Part shown: piece after piece, positions 42,930-55,400 of the stretch
Layout: every line of letters begins with the position of its first letter
How positions within the stretch are numbered: the first letter of the stretch is position 1
Source of the DNA: Torymus aiolomorphi
Lineage: Eukaryota; Arthropoda; Insecta; Hymenoptera; Torymidae
DNA length: 64,000 nt
Reading direction: 5' to 3'
Assembly: GCA_036365515.1 (NCBI GenBank)
Contig: CM070876.1
Coordinates: 102,052,310-102,116,309 of the forward strand
Program-made: the position numbers and the translations under genes
The notes under the pieces: model-generated
What the model was told of the DNA's origin: nothing
Seen by the model: the letters and a program-made list of their open reading frames with translations, nothing else
The model's database searches: none

Positions 42930-43625
42930 TGGCATTTAAATATGTATGTTTAATTTAGAAATGGATATCAATAATTTGAATAATGTAAAGAAGGTTTAAT
43001 GATTTTTTTTTTATTATCATTTTAAAAAAATCAAAGTATCACGATAAATTGAAAAGTGAAATTGAAAAATATCGTCCGTACGAAATATACTATTTTAGGC
43101 TCAAAAACCCGAAAATCAATATATGTGTCATAATATATATATATATATATATCGTATGAAATTAGGGCTAAGTAGTTTTTTTATCTCTGACTGCAGATTC
43201 CACACTCGCTCTAAAAAAGCCCACTTTACGTCCTAGGTACACCCAATATACTATTTTGCTCCTGTGAATAGTATATTACGCGTCTAGGGATTACAAATAA
43301 TAGTATATTATGATACATGTGATTTAAGTACCCCATTATTGTACGTCCTGATATTAGAGCCCGAGCGTAGCGAGGGTGATAAATGAGCCCGTGCTGTGGG
43401 CCACTGAAGTGGCATGTATCGTATAAAATATTTTACATTATATGTACATTGTAATTCAAGTTGAAGGTGTGAGTATAATTAATATGAAATTTGAGGTATT
43501 TTGAACTAGTTTTTTACCTAGTTAAGCCGAAAATCTAACCTTCACGATCGTATGCTATAGACGAAAAGGATATTTTTGCCCCTTTAAGCAAAAAATAATT
43601 TATTTATTACACATATGTAATTCGT
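42930..43625. repeat. AT-rich stretch with (TA)n and a 'GAGCGTAGCGAG' repeat
   Basis: A short (AT)n tract lies at 43133-43151. From 43240 to 43420, AATATACTATTTTG, AGTATATTACGCG and CCCGAGCGTAGCGAGG resemble the interspersed repeat copies near 46630, 53000 and 62170. No gene is visible. Confidence 0.5.
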
Positions 43626-43627
43626 TT

Positions 43628-43763
43628 TGACCTCTAGACTGCTGGAAAGCCTGTATATAGGCTTAAACTCTCACATAAACTTTGTATATAGTTGATACAA
43701 GGTACACATTTGGCCATTTTAACCGACAGTTAGAAGGTTCAAATTCCAGCAGTCTAAAGGTTA
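43628..43763. mobile_element. MITE, ~136 bp
   Basis: TGACCTCTAGACTGCTGGA and TCCAGCAGTCTAAAGGTTA are inverted ends of 19 bp with two mismatches. The interior is AT-rich and non-coding. Confidence 0.7.
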
Positions 43764-44384
43764 ATCACGTCCGTATGTTGTCAGTACATGAAAACTGTAT
43801 TTTTTGATATTTAAATATATTATATTATGGAATCATATACCCTCAGAAGTCTAATGAAATATAATTAATATCACGTTGGTTTACGTTTTTAAATACCAAA
43901 TTGATATAATTTTTTAATATTATCGAGTGATAAAATATTATTTCGTTCTTTAAAATTTTCCCGATAACACATTTTTGATATAACCAACAAAAACTGCTAA
44001 AATTGAATAATTTTTTGCCTAGCAAGACGAAAGTATCACTTTTGCCTCTGGCGCGAGATTCTAAAATTTTCGGGCTCGCTAAACAAAAAAGTAGTAAAGA
44101 TACTAAAAAAAAAAGAAAAAATAAAGACTGCCTCCTCGTATACAACTATTTAGGTTTATATATATATAAAGTTGGTGAAGAGTTTCATCCAAAACGTTTG
44201 GCACAGCCTTAAGTAACTGGATATACCCCCCAAACGTTGAATTAAAATTTTTAATACTTCTTCCAAAGATAAAAAAAAATTGTAAAAAATTTTTCATGAT
44301 GATAAAGCAAAACAGAGCATGAAATTGTGTTTCATTGAAAAAACAAGGGGTAGCTTTGGAACGATACCAGACCATGATTTTAAC
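43764..44384. other. No gene recognised
   Basis: AT-rich sequence with homopolymer runs; the overlapping short open frames on both strands show no domain. Confidence 0.4.
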
Positions 44385-45665
44385 AAGTGCGCCATAAAAT
44401 TACTACGCATGAGCAATACATTATATACTAATATAAACCTCAGGATCGGGTTCAGCATATGGAAAAAGCCCCTCAGTACTCTCAGATCGGCGCTATATCT
44501 TGATTTTCATGGAAAATGCCACTAAATGTGCTATTGCGCATACGCGGTACGTTGTCCCTTCTTAAAAAAGTGATGAGCGGCCATGTTGAAGCCTCTAAAG
44601 GATTAATTTTGATTGTTCGATAAATTGGTCGATAAGAAGGCGTGAGTAATTGACCGTGTTTGGATTTTTTAAATGAAATTTTTATATTCAAATGACTCAA
44701 TGATTTTTAATTTAATTAAAATAAATATAATAAATACAATCTTTGCTTGTACAAAAATATTTTATAAGCTGAAAGGTTTGCATCAGTTTCAAATCATATT
44801 TTATATCAAGAGAGCTGAATAATCGTATTAAGGTTATGATTTTGAACTTGAAAAAAAGAGTGGTACTAAAAATGGTTAAATTCTAGCTTTAAAAAAATAC
44901 TTTAAATAAATTAAAAATAAAACGTGATGAAGGTAGCATACCTAACGTCAAAAACAGAAAAGTACGCGCGAAGCGCATTGAATATAGCTAGTACACTAAA
45001 ATAGACGTCAGAATCGGGTTCAATATATCGAAAACCCCCCTGGATACCCTCAGATCCGGGCTATGGCCCGATTTTCACGAAAATGTCTCGAAATGTGCTA
45101 TTGTGCATCCGCTGTAAGTCGTGCGCTAATATAGACCTCAGAATCGGGATCAGCATGTCGAAAAACTTACTGGATATTTTCAAAGTCATAACAAGTAAAA
45201 TATTGTTCATATACATGACTTAAATATTATTTAAACCGCCAATCACGATTTGTGAATTGATCGGCTTTCAAATCACCAGTCAGCTGTGATTGGTGATTTG
45301 ATCGGCGGACAAATGACCAATCAGTCGTGATTGGTGATTGTATGATGATTTAAATCACAAATGATTTAAATATTTGCAATCCTGGTTCGGAAAGGTTTCG
45401 AGTGTTTGATTTCGTTGCAAATTTTTTTTTAACTTATTTTGTCGCCATAATGTTATGGAAAGAATAAAATTTTGAGGAAAGTGGAGAGTAATGTAATTGG
45501 TTCGGGGGTTGGGGGTAAGTTGGTATGGACTTTTTCAAACATATTTCCATTTATTTCATTACCTTTCACCATAATATACGTTAGTTATGGAAACAAATCT
45601 ATTTTGCGGTCAGTTTACATTTTCGTTACAAGCAACATTTAAAAGTTCAAACACATTATCTATCA
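44385..45665 (+). repeat. Right arm of the long inverted repeat
   Basis: Two blocks (44385-44545 and 44960-45180) carry the same ~140 bp units as 37470-38230 in reverse: CAGAATCGGGTTCA, CTCAGATCCGGGCTATG and AATGTGCTATTG. The outer section 45480-45665 (GGGTTGGGGGTAAGTTGG, then the TTGCGGTCAGTTTACATTTT segment) mirrors 37215-37390. Confidence 0.82.
45235..45380. repeat. Short tandem repeat with CCAAT/ATTGG words
   Basis: About three units of roughly 41 bases share TGTGATTGGTGATTTGATCGG or its variants. The block is bounded by ATTTAAA..TTTAAAT inverted words. Confidence 0.65.
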
Positions 45666-46268
45666 CACAAATTTTGTTTTGCATCAGGCCAAGCCCTTTT
45701 AATATCTTTTTGTAGTCCGTTCCTTATCAGGCATGCGCGGTATTGCTTCTTGATTAACTTTCCAAAGTCCGGCCTGTTCGCTAGTATCAGAGTGATCTCA
45801 CTGATGTTCTAAATAAGTACGATCAAATATGGCAAAGGCTGAATGGACTCGTTACAGCGTGAATGTAATGTATGATGTTGATCAGGTTTGGTGACTGAGT
45901 GAAAATAAAAATTGCGAGATAGCTCGCAATCTTCGGAATCCCCTAAAGCAATCACTAACGGTTCATTTCTAGTTAAGTCTATGTCGGACATCGACTTTAT
46001 TCGCGCTTAATCATCGCGTACACTCAGCACACAGTCGCGCGAGCTAATCGGTATTTTGTAGTAAAAATGTTGTGATGAATCATTATATAAATGACCAATT
46101 TTCTTTAAATATTATAGCAGGTTATTACTCGTATAAACGCAATAATGTATAATATGAAAGGTACTTATTTGTATAAAATGTAATTGAATGGAAAAATCGA
46201 TAACAATTGAAATTTTTATATATAATATTAAACGTTCAGTATTGCTATTTTATAATTTTCTCCGACAG
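45666..46268. other. Upstream region of the spliced gene; possible first exon near 45829
   Basis: A short frame MAKAEWTRYSVNVMYDVDQ starts at 45829 and is followed by GTTTGG, a poor donor. It could be the first coding exon of the gene below, but nothing connects the two. No other exon is supported here. Confidence 0.2.
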
Positions 46269-46469
46269 TCGCGAAGACTCATGCCGAAGCGTTAGCTAAA
46301 GCTGAAATTGCTGAAGAAGATTCTGATGTTGATAAGAAGTATGAAGAATTACAGGATAAAACAGAAAGAAAAAGAAGAGCAGCCAAAAAAGAAGATGACG
46401 ATTTTCAAAGTCTATTAAAAAAACCAATAATTGTTAATTCAAAAAAGGTGCCCAAGGAAACTATGCTTA
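46269..46469 (+). CDS. Exon a (charged, coiled-coil-like)
   Basis: Acceptor TCTCCGACAG, donor GTGAGT. The frame starts with two bases and encodes AKTHAEALAKAEIAEEDSD, then KKYEELQDKTERKRRAAKK and DDDFQSLLKKP. Length 201, phase 1-1. The tone resembles the linker of insect BEN/DUF4806-type proteins, but that is a weak resemblance. Confidence 0.7.
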
Positions 46470-49400
46470 GTGAGTATTTTAATATTTATTTATATATTTT
46501 TAAAAATATTTTTTTAAATATTTATTTTTCATTTTGTGGTATTGCTAATAAATTAGAAAATAATTCTACGTCTAATTCTGTGGATATAATAATACAGAAA
46601 TAAAAGCTAAAACAACTTAAAGAAAATATAGTATGACAAATAATAGTACATTATATGTAACAAGGGGCGAAAGTAGCAGTTTTTATTTACTGTACGAGCG
46701 AAGCGACCCTTGAGGAAAATCTACTTTTGAACCGTGTTATGTATAGTATTTTATTCCACACTCGATCATGACCACCTTTTGTCTCTGAAAAATTTATATT
46801 AAAAATTCGTTATTTTTTTGTGAAAATTCGCTAAATTTCGTCATTTTTCCATAAACAGTGTTATTAAGAAAAATTTACTTTGAACCTGCAAAGGAGATCT
46901 GCGAGGACTATATGCTTCTTTTGCCCCAAATTTCAGGAGGAAAAAGTGGCGATAATGGTTGAGTGTGTGGAATAAATATATTTCAATGCAATATATACAT
47001 TTAAACAACAATCCTCTTTTCAATCAAGTCTTACGTAAATTTATTTAATAATAATTATGAAAATGTCGATTTTTAACTGTGTAATATTTGTTATAAATAA
47101 TGGTCGGAAAATAAAAAGGAGATTTAAATCATGTTTATTATGTCCCATGTTCGTTTTCAGCTCCTAAAATATTTTCATATCTGTCATTTTTAGACACGAC
47201 CGCTCCTCTGTAGGGCCTTATAATTTCACTAAGGTGAAATTCGTAACTCACCGTATTATAACGATTTAAGGTGTAGAAAATGTTTTCTACGCAAAATTAG
47301 TTCATTTCTAGTGTTCCTTATGATGCATGTATATGGATGTACGTATATGCAAGCAAAATCTTGTAGGCACATTTTCTTATATAAAAATTGATCGAATCAC
47401 TCTGGGAAAGAAATCTTATAATCTGCTACTCGCAAATTGGTGGCAGTCCCATTTTAGGAAAGATCCATTCATAATTATATAATTGCAGTCACATATAAAA
47501 ATACGAAAAACCGTGTTTTTCGCTATAACTTTTCCGGATCTCATTTTACTAAAAAATGTTAGAAACAAAAGTTGTAGATAGTAAAAAAAACAAAACTTTT
47601 CGCTGTTGAACATTTTTATGTAAAATTAGATCCAGACCAAGAAAATTCTAAAAAACGCTTAAAATATTAATTTTCGGCTATTAAACTGACAAGATTTGGT
47701 TTTCCGTACGATTACGTACGTTTGCGAACGTTGCCGTACGTTAAAAAGTAAAATTTGATATTAACAAAAATAATTTTTGGGGTAAATGTACATTTTTATA
47801 GTTTTTCCTACGTTGCTGCAGATTTTTGTACATTTGCGTACGTTGGCGTACGTTCACGTACGTTCGCGTACGTTTCGGTACGAATGTCCGAATCGTAACG
47901 AAAATGTACGCAAACGTACGTGAACGTACGCATATGTACACGTATATACGTACGGAAATCTATAGCAGCGTATGATTTATATTTCCATTGGGATAAGTAA
48001 ATCATTAAAAAATATATATTTTCTTTTAAGAGCTTGCTAGCGGATCAACAGCTACGGAAACGTTTTCAAATACTGACAATGCGATTGCTTTAGAAAGAAA
48101 TGGTACGTACATTTCATAAAACCATTGGATGTAAAAGAATTGTAAAAATGTTTTATGTATATTTTTATTTTATTTTTACATAACTTATTTTTCTCTTGTA
48201 GTGCATATATTATTTTTCGTCCTAGTAAGCGTAAAATGCGCTCTTTGCGTTCTCAAGAGAGGGAGTAAAACGTGCAATTTATGCATACTATGATGAAAAC
48301 TATTATTTTATATGCATTTATGGATTTATTTTATTATTTTAAATGTAATTTTTATTCGATTAATCTCACGAAACATCCTTTTTAAAACACTATTTAAACA
48401 TGATTTTTGTAGACATGGAGGATTTACTGAACATAGCAGTTAAAAATAAACCTATTATTAGAAGTCAAGAAGTATTAACTAAAAAATATGTATTGGTGGA
48501 TGAAAGGCGAAAAACACAAAACACTAAAAATATCAAAACGGAAGATGATGAAGGTAATATAATACATGCACAGAGATATGATCTATTAGCGGTAAGAAGG
48601 AAATCCTTTCGTGAAAAATCCTCTTGAAGTATAAGAATTATCCTTTCCAATAAAAATTATTATAATAGCGATGAAATTAAGCAGTGATTGTCGCATTTGA
48701 TAAATGTATGGTTGATCACTTCTCGTTTTAAATGAAGGTAGTTCCCTAAAATATCAAAAAGTGGGTTTGAAAAATAAGAAAATTCAAGCGTATACTTTAA
48801 AATCTAATCAATTTTTCTTTATTTTTTAAAATATAAGTAGCCGACCTATTTTTTGAGAAAAACATTATTGAAATTAGTTATTTTAACACGGCAGTTAATT
48901 GGAACCACATTAATTGTAATAGAAATTAATAAAGTTTACTACTTTAAATCTGGGTTTTCAAAAATCAAAAAATATTTTATTAAAGGTTCAATTTCGCGCT
49001 TTCTTCTGAATAAAAAAAATATGTATCAAGCCGACCTTCTTAAAAAGATATAAAAGGTTGTTTATTTTCTACTTTATGTGTATATTACCTTTTAACTCAA
49101 AAAATCATAGATATTCATAAATAACTTTGTCACATATGATTTAACTAATTCAAATGTTAAATAATACTTATTTTTTCGCGATCACTGTATTGACTCACGA
49201 GTTGCTAGAGAAATGCTTAAAAAAATGAAATAAATATTGAAATATATTTGAATGTATTCTAAAAATTTATATAAGTATATCTTCGGGTGGGAAGAGGAAG
49301 GTTTTATCTGGGCCAAGCGTTGAAAAAGGTTCTATTTGAGCCGCGCGTTACAAAAGGTTCTATTTGGGCCGAGCGCTGAAGAAGGTTTTATTTGAAACGT

Positions 49401-52400
49401 TCTTCTTTTTAGCAAAATTTAAGTTGTCAACGCGCTACCTTCGAAAGCTTGAAAATTCATTTAAATTTATCATGACTATAGTCATGACTACGCGCTACCT
49501 TCGAAAGCTTGAAAATACATTTTCAAGCTTTCGAAGGTAGCGCGTTGACAACTTAAATTTTGCTAAAAAGAAGAACGTTTCAAATAGAACCTTCTTCAGC
49601 GCTCGGCCCAAATAGAACCTTTTGTAACGCGCGGCTCAAATAGAACCTTTTTCAACGCTCGGCCCAGATAGAACCTTCCTCTTCCCACCCGACGATATGT
49701 TATATAACTTTATATTTTGATTTTGTGTATATATATAACGTTTCTTTCTGAAGAAAGTTTTATATTTTCTTGAAACAGAATCGTTTTGATTCCAGAACCA
49801 ATTGTCTGAAAAGGATATTCCTTTTGGGGCAAAAGGATTACATTTGGCTCAAGTGGATGTTTCTCTGCTTGTATTGTGAAATTTTAATATCTAAAATTGC
49901 TAATTAAATATTTTTCATTTAATACAGTCGATGTTGATACGGATTTGGAAAAATTGTACCAGTTAAATAAACAAGGTATAGTAATATAAAAGTCGTAATA
50001 GTACAGTACGACTTTATGTACACCCAACTCCAGGGATTCTTGCCGAACGTGTCCTCTCAGTTTCAAAATTCAGTTATTTTATCTTTTGATTCCGTTGTAA
50101 AGGTTGTGGTTACACTCGAATTGTCCAATAAAATTGCAAGATTTTGAATCTGAGAGGACACGTTCGGCAAGAATCCCTGCCCTGGAGTTGGGTCTATATA
50201 CTTGTACCACTCGAAATACAGTTGCGTGTAATCGTTTACATGAACTGTGAGTAACATTCTTGATATAGTATGCGTCAACTACTGCAATACACAAAAGTGC
50301 TAATAAACAAAATATTTTAATGAAAGTAGAATCAGAGTAGAATGAAAAGCGATGAGCGAACGTAGGAAGTGAGCCTCACAGAAAAAGATAATGTAAAGAT
50401 CATACATTTGTTATAATAATTTATTTAAAAATGCCTACAACGCACACACACACATACACACACACACATACAGACACACACATACACACACACACTTTTA
50501 AATTAAATTTAAAACAATGAACTTGTGCAATCAAAAATCTCAATAGAGCATATAAAAGTATCACTTCATGTTCCGAAAATAACGCACGAAAGAGGTATAT
50601 TACGTATACTACATCAAAAAGAATTTATTATTAAATAGTATATTAATATTTTTGTAACTGAGCAAATCGTTGTTCTTACCAATTAAGCAAGAAATAGATT
50701 GACATTTTGACAAATAAGTAATTTTTCTGTGATACGATTAAATAATAAATTCGTTGATTATGACTAAAAAGATGCTTCTTCAGTGCCTATTTTGAATACA
50801 CTTTAAACATTATTTTTAGCAAGTAAAAAAATATCTGTAGATAACACAACGAAGAAACCGAAGCCGATTCACCCATCCCAAAATGATCCTCCCGAGGATG
50901 CAGATGACTCAGGTAAATGCTTTTAATACATCACAGCATGAGGTTCGTACTATTTATTCACCGAGTTGAGAAAAGCATATTGGAGCGAAATTATGAAGTA
51001 AGACGGTAACTCTTCCTTCGTTTCGGCCGTATACAAGTACAAACTTGATGGTAAACACTTTGGATACTCGTGGTCTACTTTATGCTCTTAGTGAAAATAA
51101 ATTATTACAGATTTTCCTATCACAGATAAAAAAGATTCCTTGTATTTAATGAATAAATACAATTGCTAACTCGTGAGTCTGCTGCAGACTCACTCGAAAC
51201 GTCATCAAAAGTGCAGAAAAGACATCAGAATAAATACTCTTAGAGACGGAAAAACGCGTGTGTATGTAAAGAATACTTTGATGATAATAGATATTATTGA
51301 AATAAAGTCTGAATCAGTATGAACATAAAGAAATTTATAAATTTGATAGAAAAAAATTCGTGTGCGTACAGGTTATACAGCTGATTAACACGCAACTGGT
51401 CGCCCTCGCGGATGCATAATTACAAAATCTCCAAAACCTAACTTTTAATTAACAATGACTTGTACATAGTCCAAAGCCATATTCATTAACTGTTAATGAA
51501 TGGTCTTAAATACAAAGAATCTTTTCTCTCTGTGTATATTAATAAGTAGGTTGAACAAAATCTTAACTCAGTGTTCTCCCAAAAATGGTGGTATCACAAT
51601 GCGCTCGACAATAAGATCAGCTGTAAATAAGTGATTATATAAGGTAGTATATCGGCGCGTTCAGCGCTGATGCAAAACTTCTCCTTTCACACCGAGTTAA
51701 GATCTCGCTTCTGATAGCTGTTTTTATTTATCAATTGAAACATTGAGAAATCAGTGTTTAGTAAATACATACATTACTTTTTGCAGATAATAGTAGTATA
51801 ACCGACACGGGCCAACCATCAACATCGAAAAGTAAGCGTTTAATATAACTTTTTCATTATTCTTTTCACAACATGCATGAATTCTATGAAAATAGATTTT
51901 CTTTGAGCACGTTAAATATATAGTAGATTTCAATAACACTTCGTGCAATTCTCATTTTCGTTATTTTATCAAGCTACACTGAAAAAATGTTTGGAGCGCG
52001 CCGGCATATGACAGGTTACTGTAAATAGTTCTGAGACGTAGACTTCAATAGTATAGCTCGTGAAGCCATACTAGTACTTGAAGAGCAGAGTCGTTGATGT
52101 AGCCAAAAAGTATGGTTCCCATGACAATCTTCATTTACCATAAACATTTACGATGTCTTTGGTTAGAAAATTGCCTCGAAATCTTAATGCTTTTAACGAG
52201 ATTTCCATACGGTTTCGAGCATTCACGGTATGAAATATGTATTTTCTTAAATGAAAAAGAAACATAATTCAGACCTTTATACATTATTTATTACATTATG
52301 TTCTGTTATATATTATTTCATACATTTTCATTAGGTTATCTGAATTCTAAGTCATATGGTATGGCTCTCCGATCTTTTCTTTGGTTTCTTTATTACGCGC

Positions 52401-55400
52401 TTACAGAATATCAAATATAATAATACTAAAAGTTACAGTAACATTTTAACTTGCCCATACTTTGGATGGCCGTGGTCCCATAACTTTTTTTCAGTGTATA
52501 GATAGAAATAAATTCGTATGTACGACTGAAAACACAATACTTCAGTACGTATATTGAAAATACTTTCAACATTATTTTCAGATGTTCCAAAAATATCGAC
52601 TGATAAAAAAATGAAAGAGCGAAAGCCGATTCTTTCATCTGTCGACAAATCTTCTGGAGACTTAGATGACTCAGGTAAATTCTTTCACCACATGTTAAAA
52701 TGATAATCGTACTGTTTATCCGTCGAGTTGAGAAAAAAGTATATTAGAGCGAAATTATAAAGTAAGTCTTATATCGTTTCGACAGTATATAAGTACAAAC
52801 TTAGTAGTGGGCAAGTCAAAAAAGTATATGTCGATAAACAGAAATAATTTTGGTTATAAGCGCTTGTATTTTTATAGCTTACAGTACGCTTGAGTGACAA
52901 CCTCACTCCGGATGCTCATGGCTTATTTATTTTGTATTTATCTAACCTCAAAATCACAACTTTGGTATGATTTTTCGGCGCTCGTGGTATAAAATACTCG
53001 TCTCGCTTGTGCAAAATAGCACATGAGCGAAATAATCGACTCCCGCACCCGTGTCGAAATGTACTATTATGCTTTTAGTAAAAATAAAGTAGTACTCTAT
53101 ACATTTTCCTATATCCAACATTTAAGTATTTCATACTGTATTCATAGAAGTAAATATGTAGGTTATAATAAAAAACAATCATTTAATACGTATTTTTAAC
53201 ACAATTTAAACATTATTTTCAGAGGTTTCAGAAGTATCTGAAAAGGTGGAAGACTCCCACCCATTTCTTCATCTTTCAATGAATTTCCTGAGGATACAGA
53301 CGACTCAGGTAAATGCTTTAAGCAACACATCTCAGTATGAGGTTGATATCAAGGAGCGCGGGAGCGCTCCGAAGGCAAGTATAGAAGAAGCCTAAAGGAG
53401 CGACCCGTGCTACATATACATTGAAATGGGTGTACGAAAAATTCAATGCGCTTTTACGTATATTGCGTTAGTTTTTACTATATAACATATCCCTCTTAAT
53501 CGAAAGCCATTTCATTGCTCTACTCAAATCAAAAGATTTTATTTAAAGAGATTATCTTGTTCAAAAGATATAGAGAGCTGAATTTTTTTGTGTGCTTTTT
53601 CCTTTCCGAACTTTTCTCCATGGTTTTAAGATATCCGGTTTTGCAGCTTCTTACGACACTTCCGGTTGTCGTCTATCTTACGCTTGTATATCTATATATA
53701 CACACCCGTATGTGTGATATTTATATATATACACACACATATGTGATCGACCTAACCTTATATATAACATGTCAGTATATTTATATTTTTTATATACAAA
53801 TGTTGTTATCATAATCGTCAGATAGTTAATAACATATATATATATACACACACATATGTGATCGACCTAACCTTATATATATAACATGTCAGTATATTTA
53901 TATTTTTTATATACAAATGTTGTTATCATAATCGTGAGATAGTTAATAACATATTTCAAAGATCTCAAGAAGTTGCTAGATTGTTTAGGTTAAGAACTTA
54001 TTCTCAGCAATCTAAGAAGAAGAATTTTTATCTATCTACATCATCGGGGTTTTTTACATTAGATAAGTATTTTAATAAATTTGTTAAGTGACTATAATCA
54101 TTTAAAAAAAAGTGATACTTTGTGTGATTTTTTTTATTACAGTTACAGATTTTATGACTTTTTGAAGTCATTAAAAAATAATGTAAAGTAAAACCAGGAT
54201 GCATTCTAGTGAAATTTTTTATTATCAACTTAATAATACAAAGCTAATCTATGAATCCAGAATCAATATGAAAAAAAAGCTGGAACACGAGTTCGTGAAA
54301 TTTATTTTATAAAATATAAGAAAGTATAAAATAAGGCAAGTATAAGTTTTTCCTGGAATATATAAAAATAAAAAGAATTATTTTCATATATGACTTCACA
54401 ATAAATAGTATTGTTAATGAAAAATGTTATACTAATTTTAGATGGAAGATATCACCACATTCCAATGATTCGTGGTAATATGTATGGAAGGCATTGCTGG
54501 TGATGAATAATGATTCCAGTGTTAGTACCGAAAAACCATACAAAAGAGAAAGCCGTAATACAATAGATTATTCTTCGTTATCGGATAATCTGACAGATGT
54601 TGACAAGGATGATCTTACAACTGTGTAAAAATGCTAAGAAGGCGAAGACACAGTTTGAGAAGGTCTAGAAAGAACGATATGATAGGTTCACAACTTCCCA
54701 TTTACAAGGTATAGAAATATCAAGATGTTTTATATTTTCTACTATAAAAGAATGTCGAGAAAGCTTTTTTCTCTCAATGATTCTGAGTTCACAAACTTTT
54801 GTTTTTAATTTTGCAATAATATAATTAATTTCAAAATAATATAATTAATGATTGGCTTATGGTGAGGGGCGCCAAATGTTTCAGAGAAGCCATCTGTTCT
54901 GTGAATATATAGTCCATGAAACTATAATATAAATTTTACTATAATGGCTACTTTTTGAATCTGCAACCAATATTTTAATTTGCTAGTTGATTGTGATGCA
55001 GTAGTATGATTATTAGATCTAGTATTTTCATCTACTTCAAGAAATTTAGTCAATGTCCGTGCAAAGTACTTTTTATGGAAAGCGATTATATATCAGATAA
55101 GTTTAAACGTTTCTTTTCGTTTTTAAACTGTTCTTTTTTCAAGAGAATTGTTGCTTTGTGTATTGTTTGTTATGTTTCTGACTAGTAGATCTCTTGAAGG
55201 CATTAAAATTCTACATGGTTTTAGCCGGAAAAATAAATATAACTTAAAAAAAAATAAAAAATAGATACTTTATGAAAATTTTTTTCATTTTCAGATTATA
55301 GAATTTTCTCACAGACTTTGACCTCTGGAACAGATTCTTATCAAAGGAGCAGCACCAGTAGTAATACCAGTAACTTCTCATTACATCGGTAAAGTCTTCA

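Noticed and set aside
45809..45991. Minus-strand ORF starting MSDIDLTRNEPLVIALGD
   Set aside because: Sixty residues, no domain, no splice or promoter support; kept only as unannotated sequence.
47741..48005. Minus-strand ORFs with repeated RTYANV words
   Set aside because: Produced by the CGTACG-rich repeat array.
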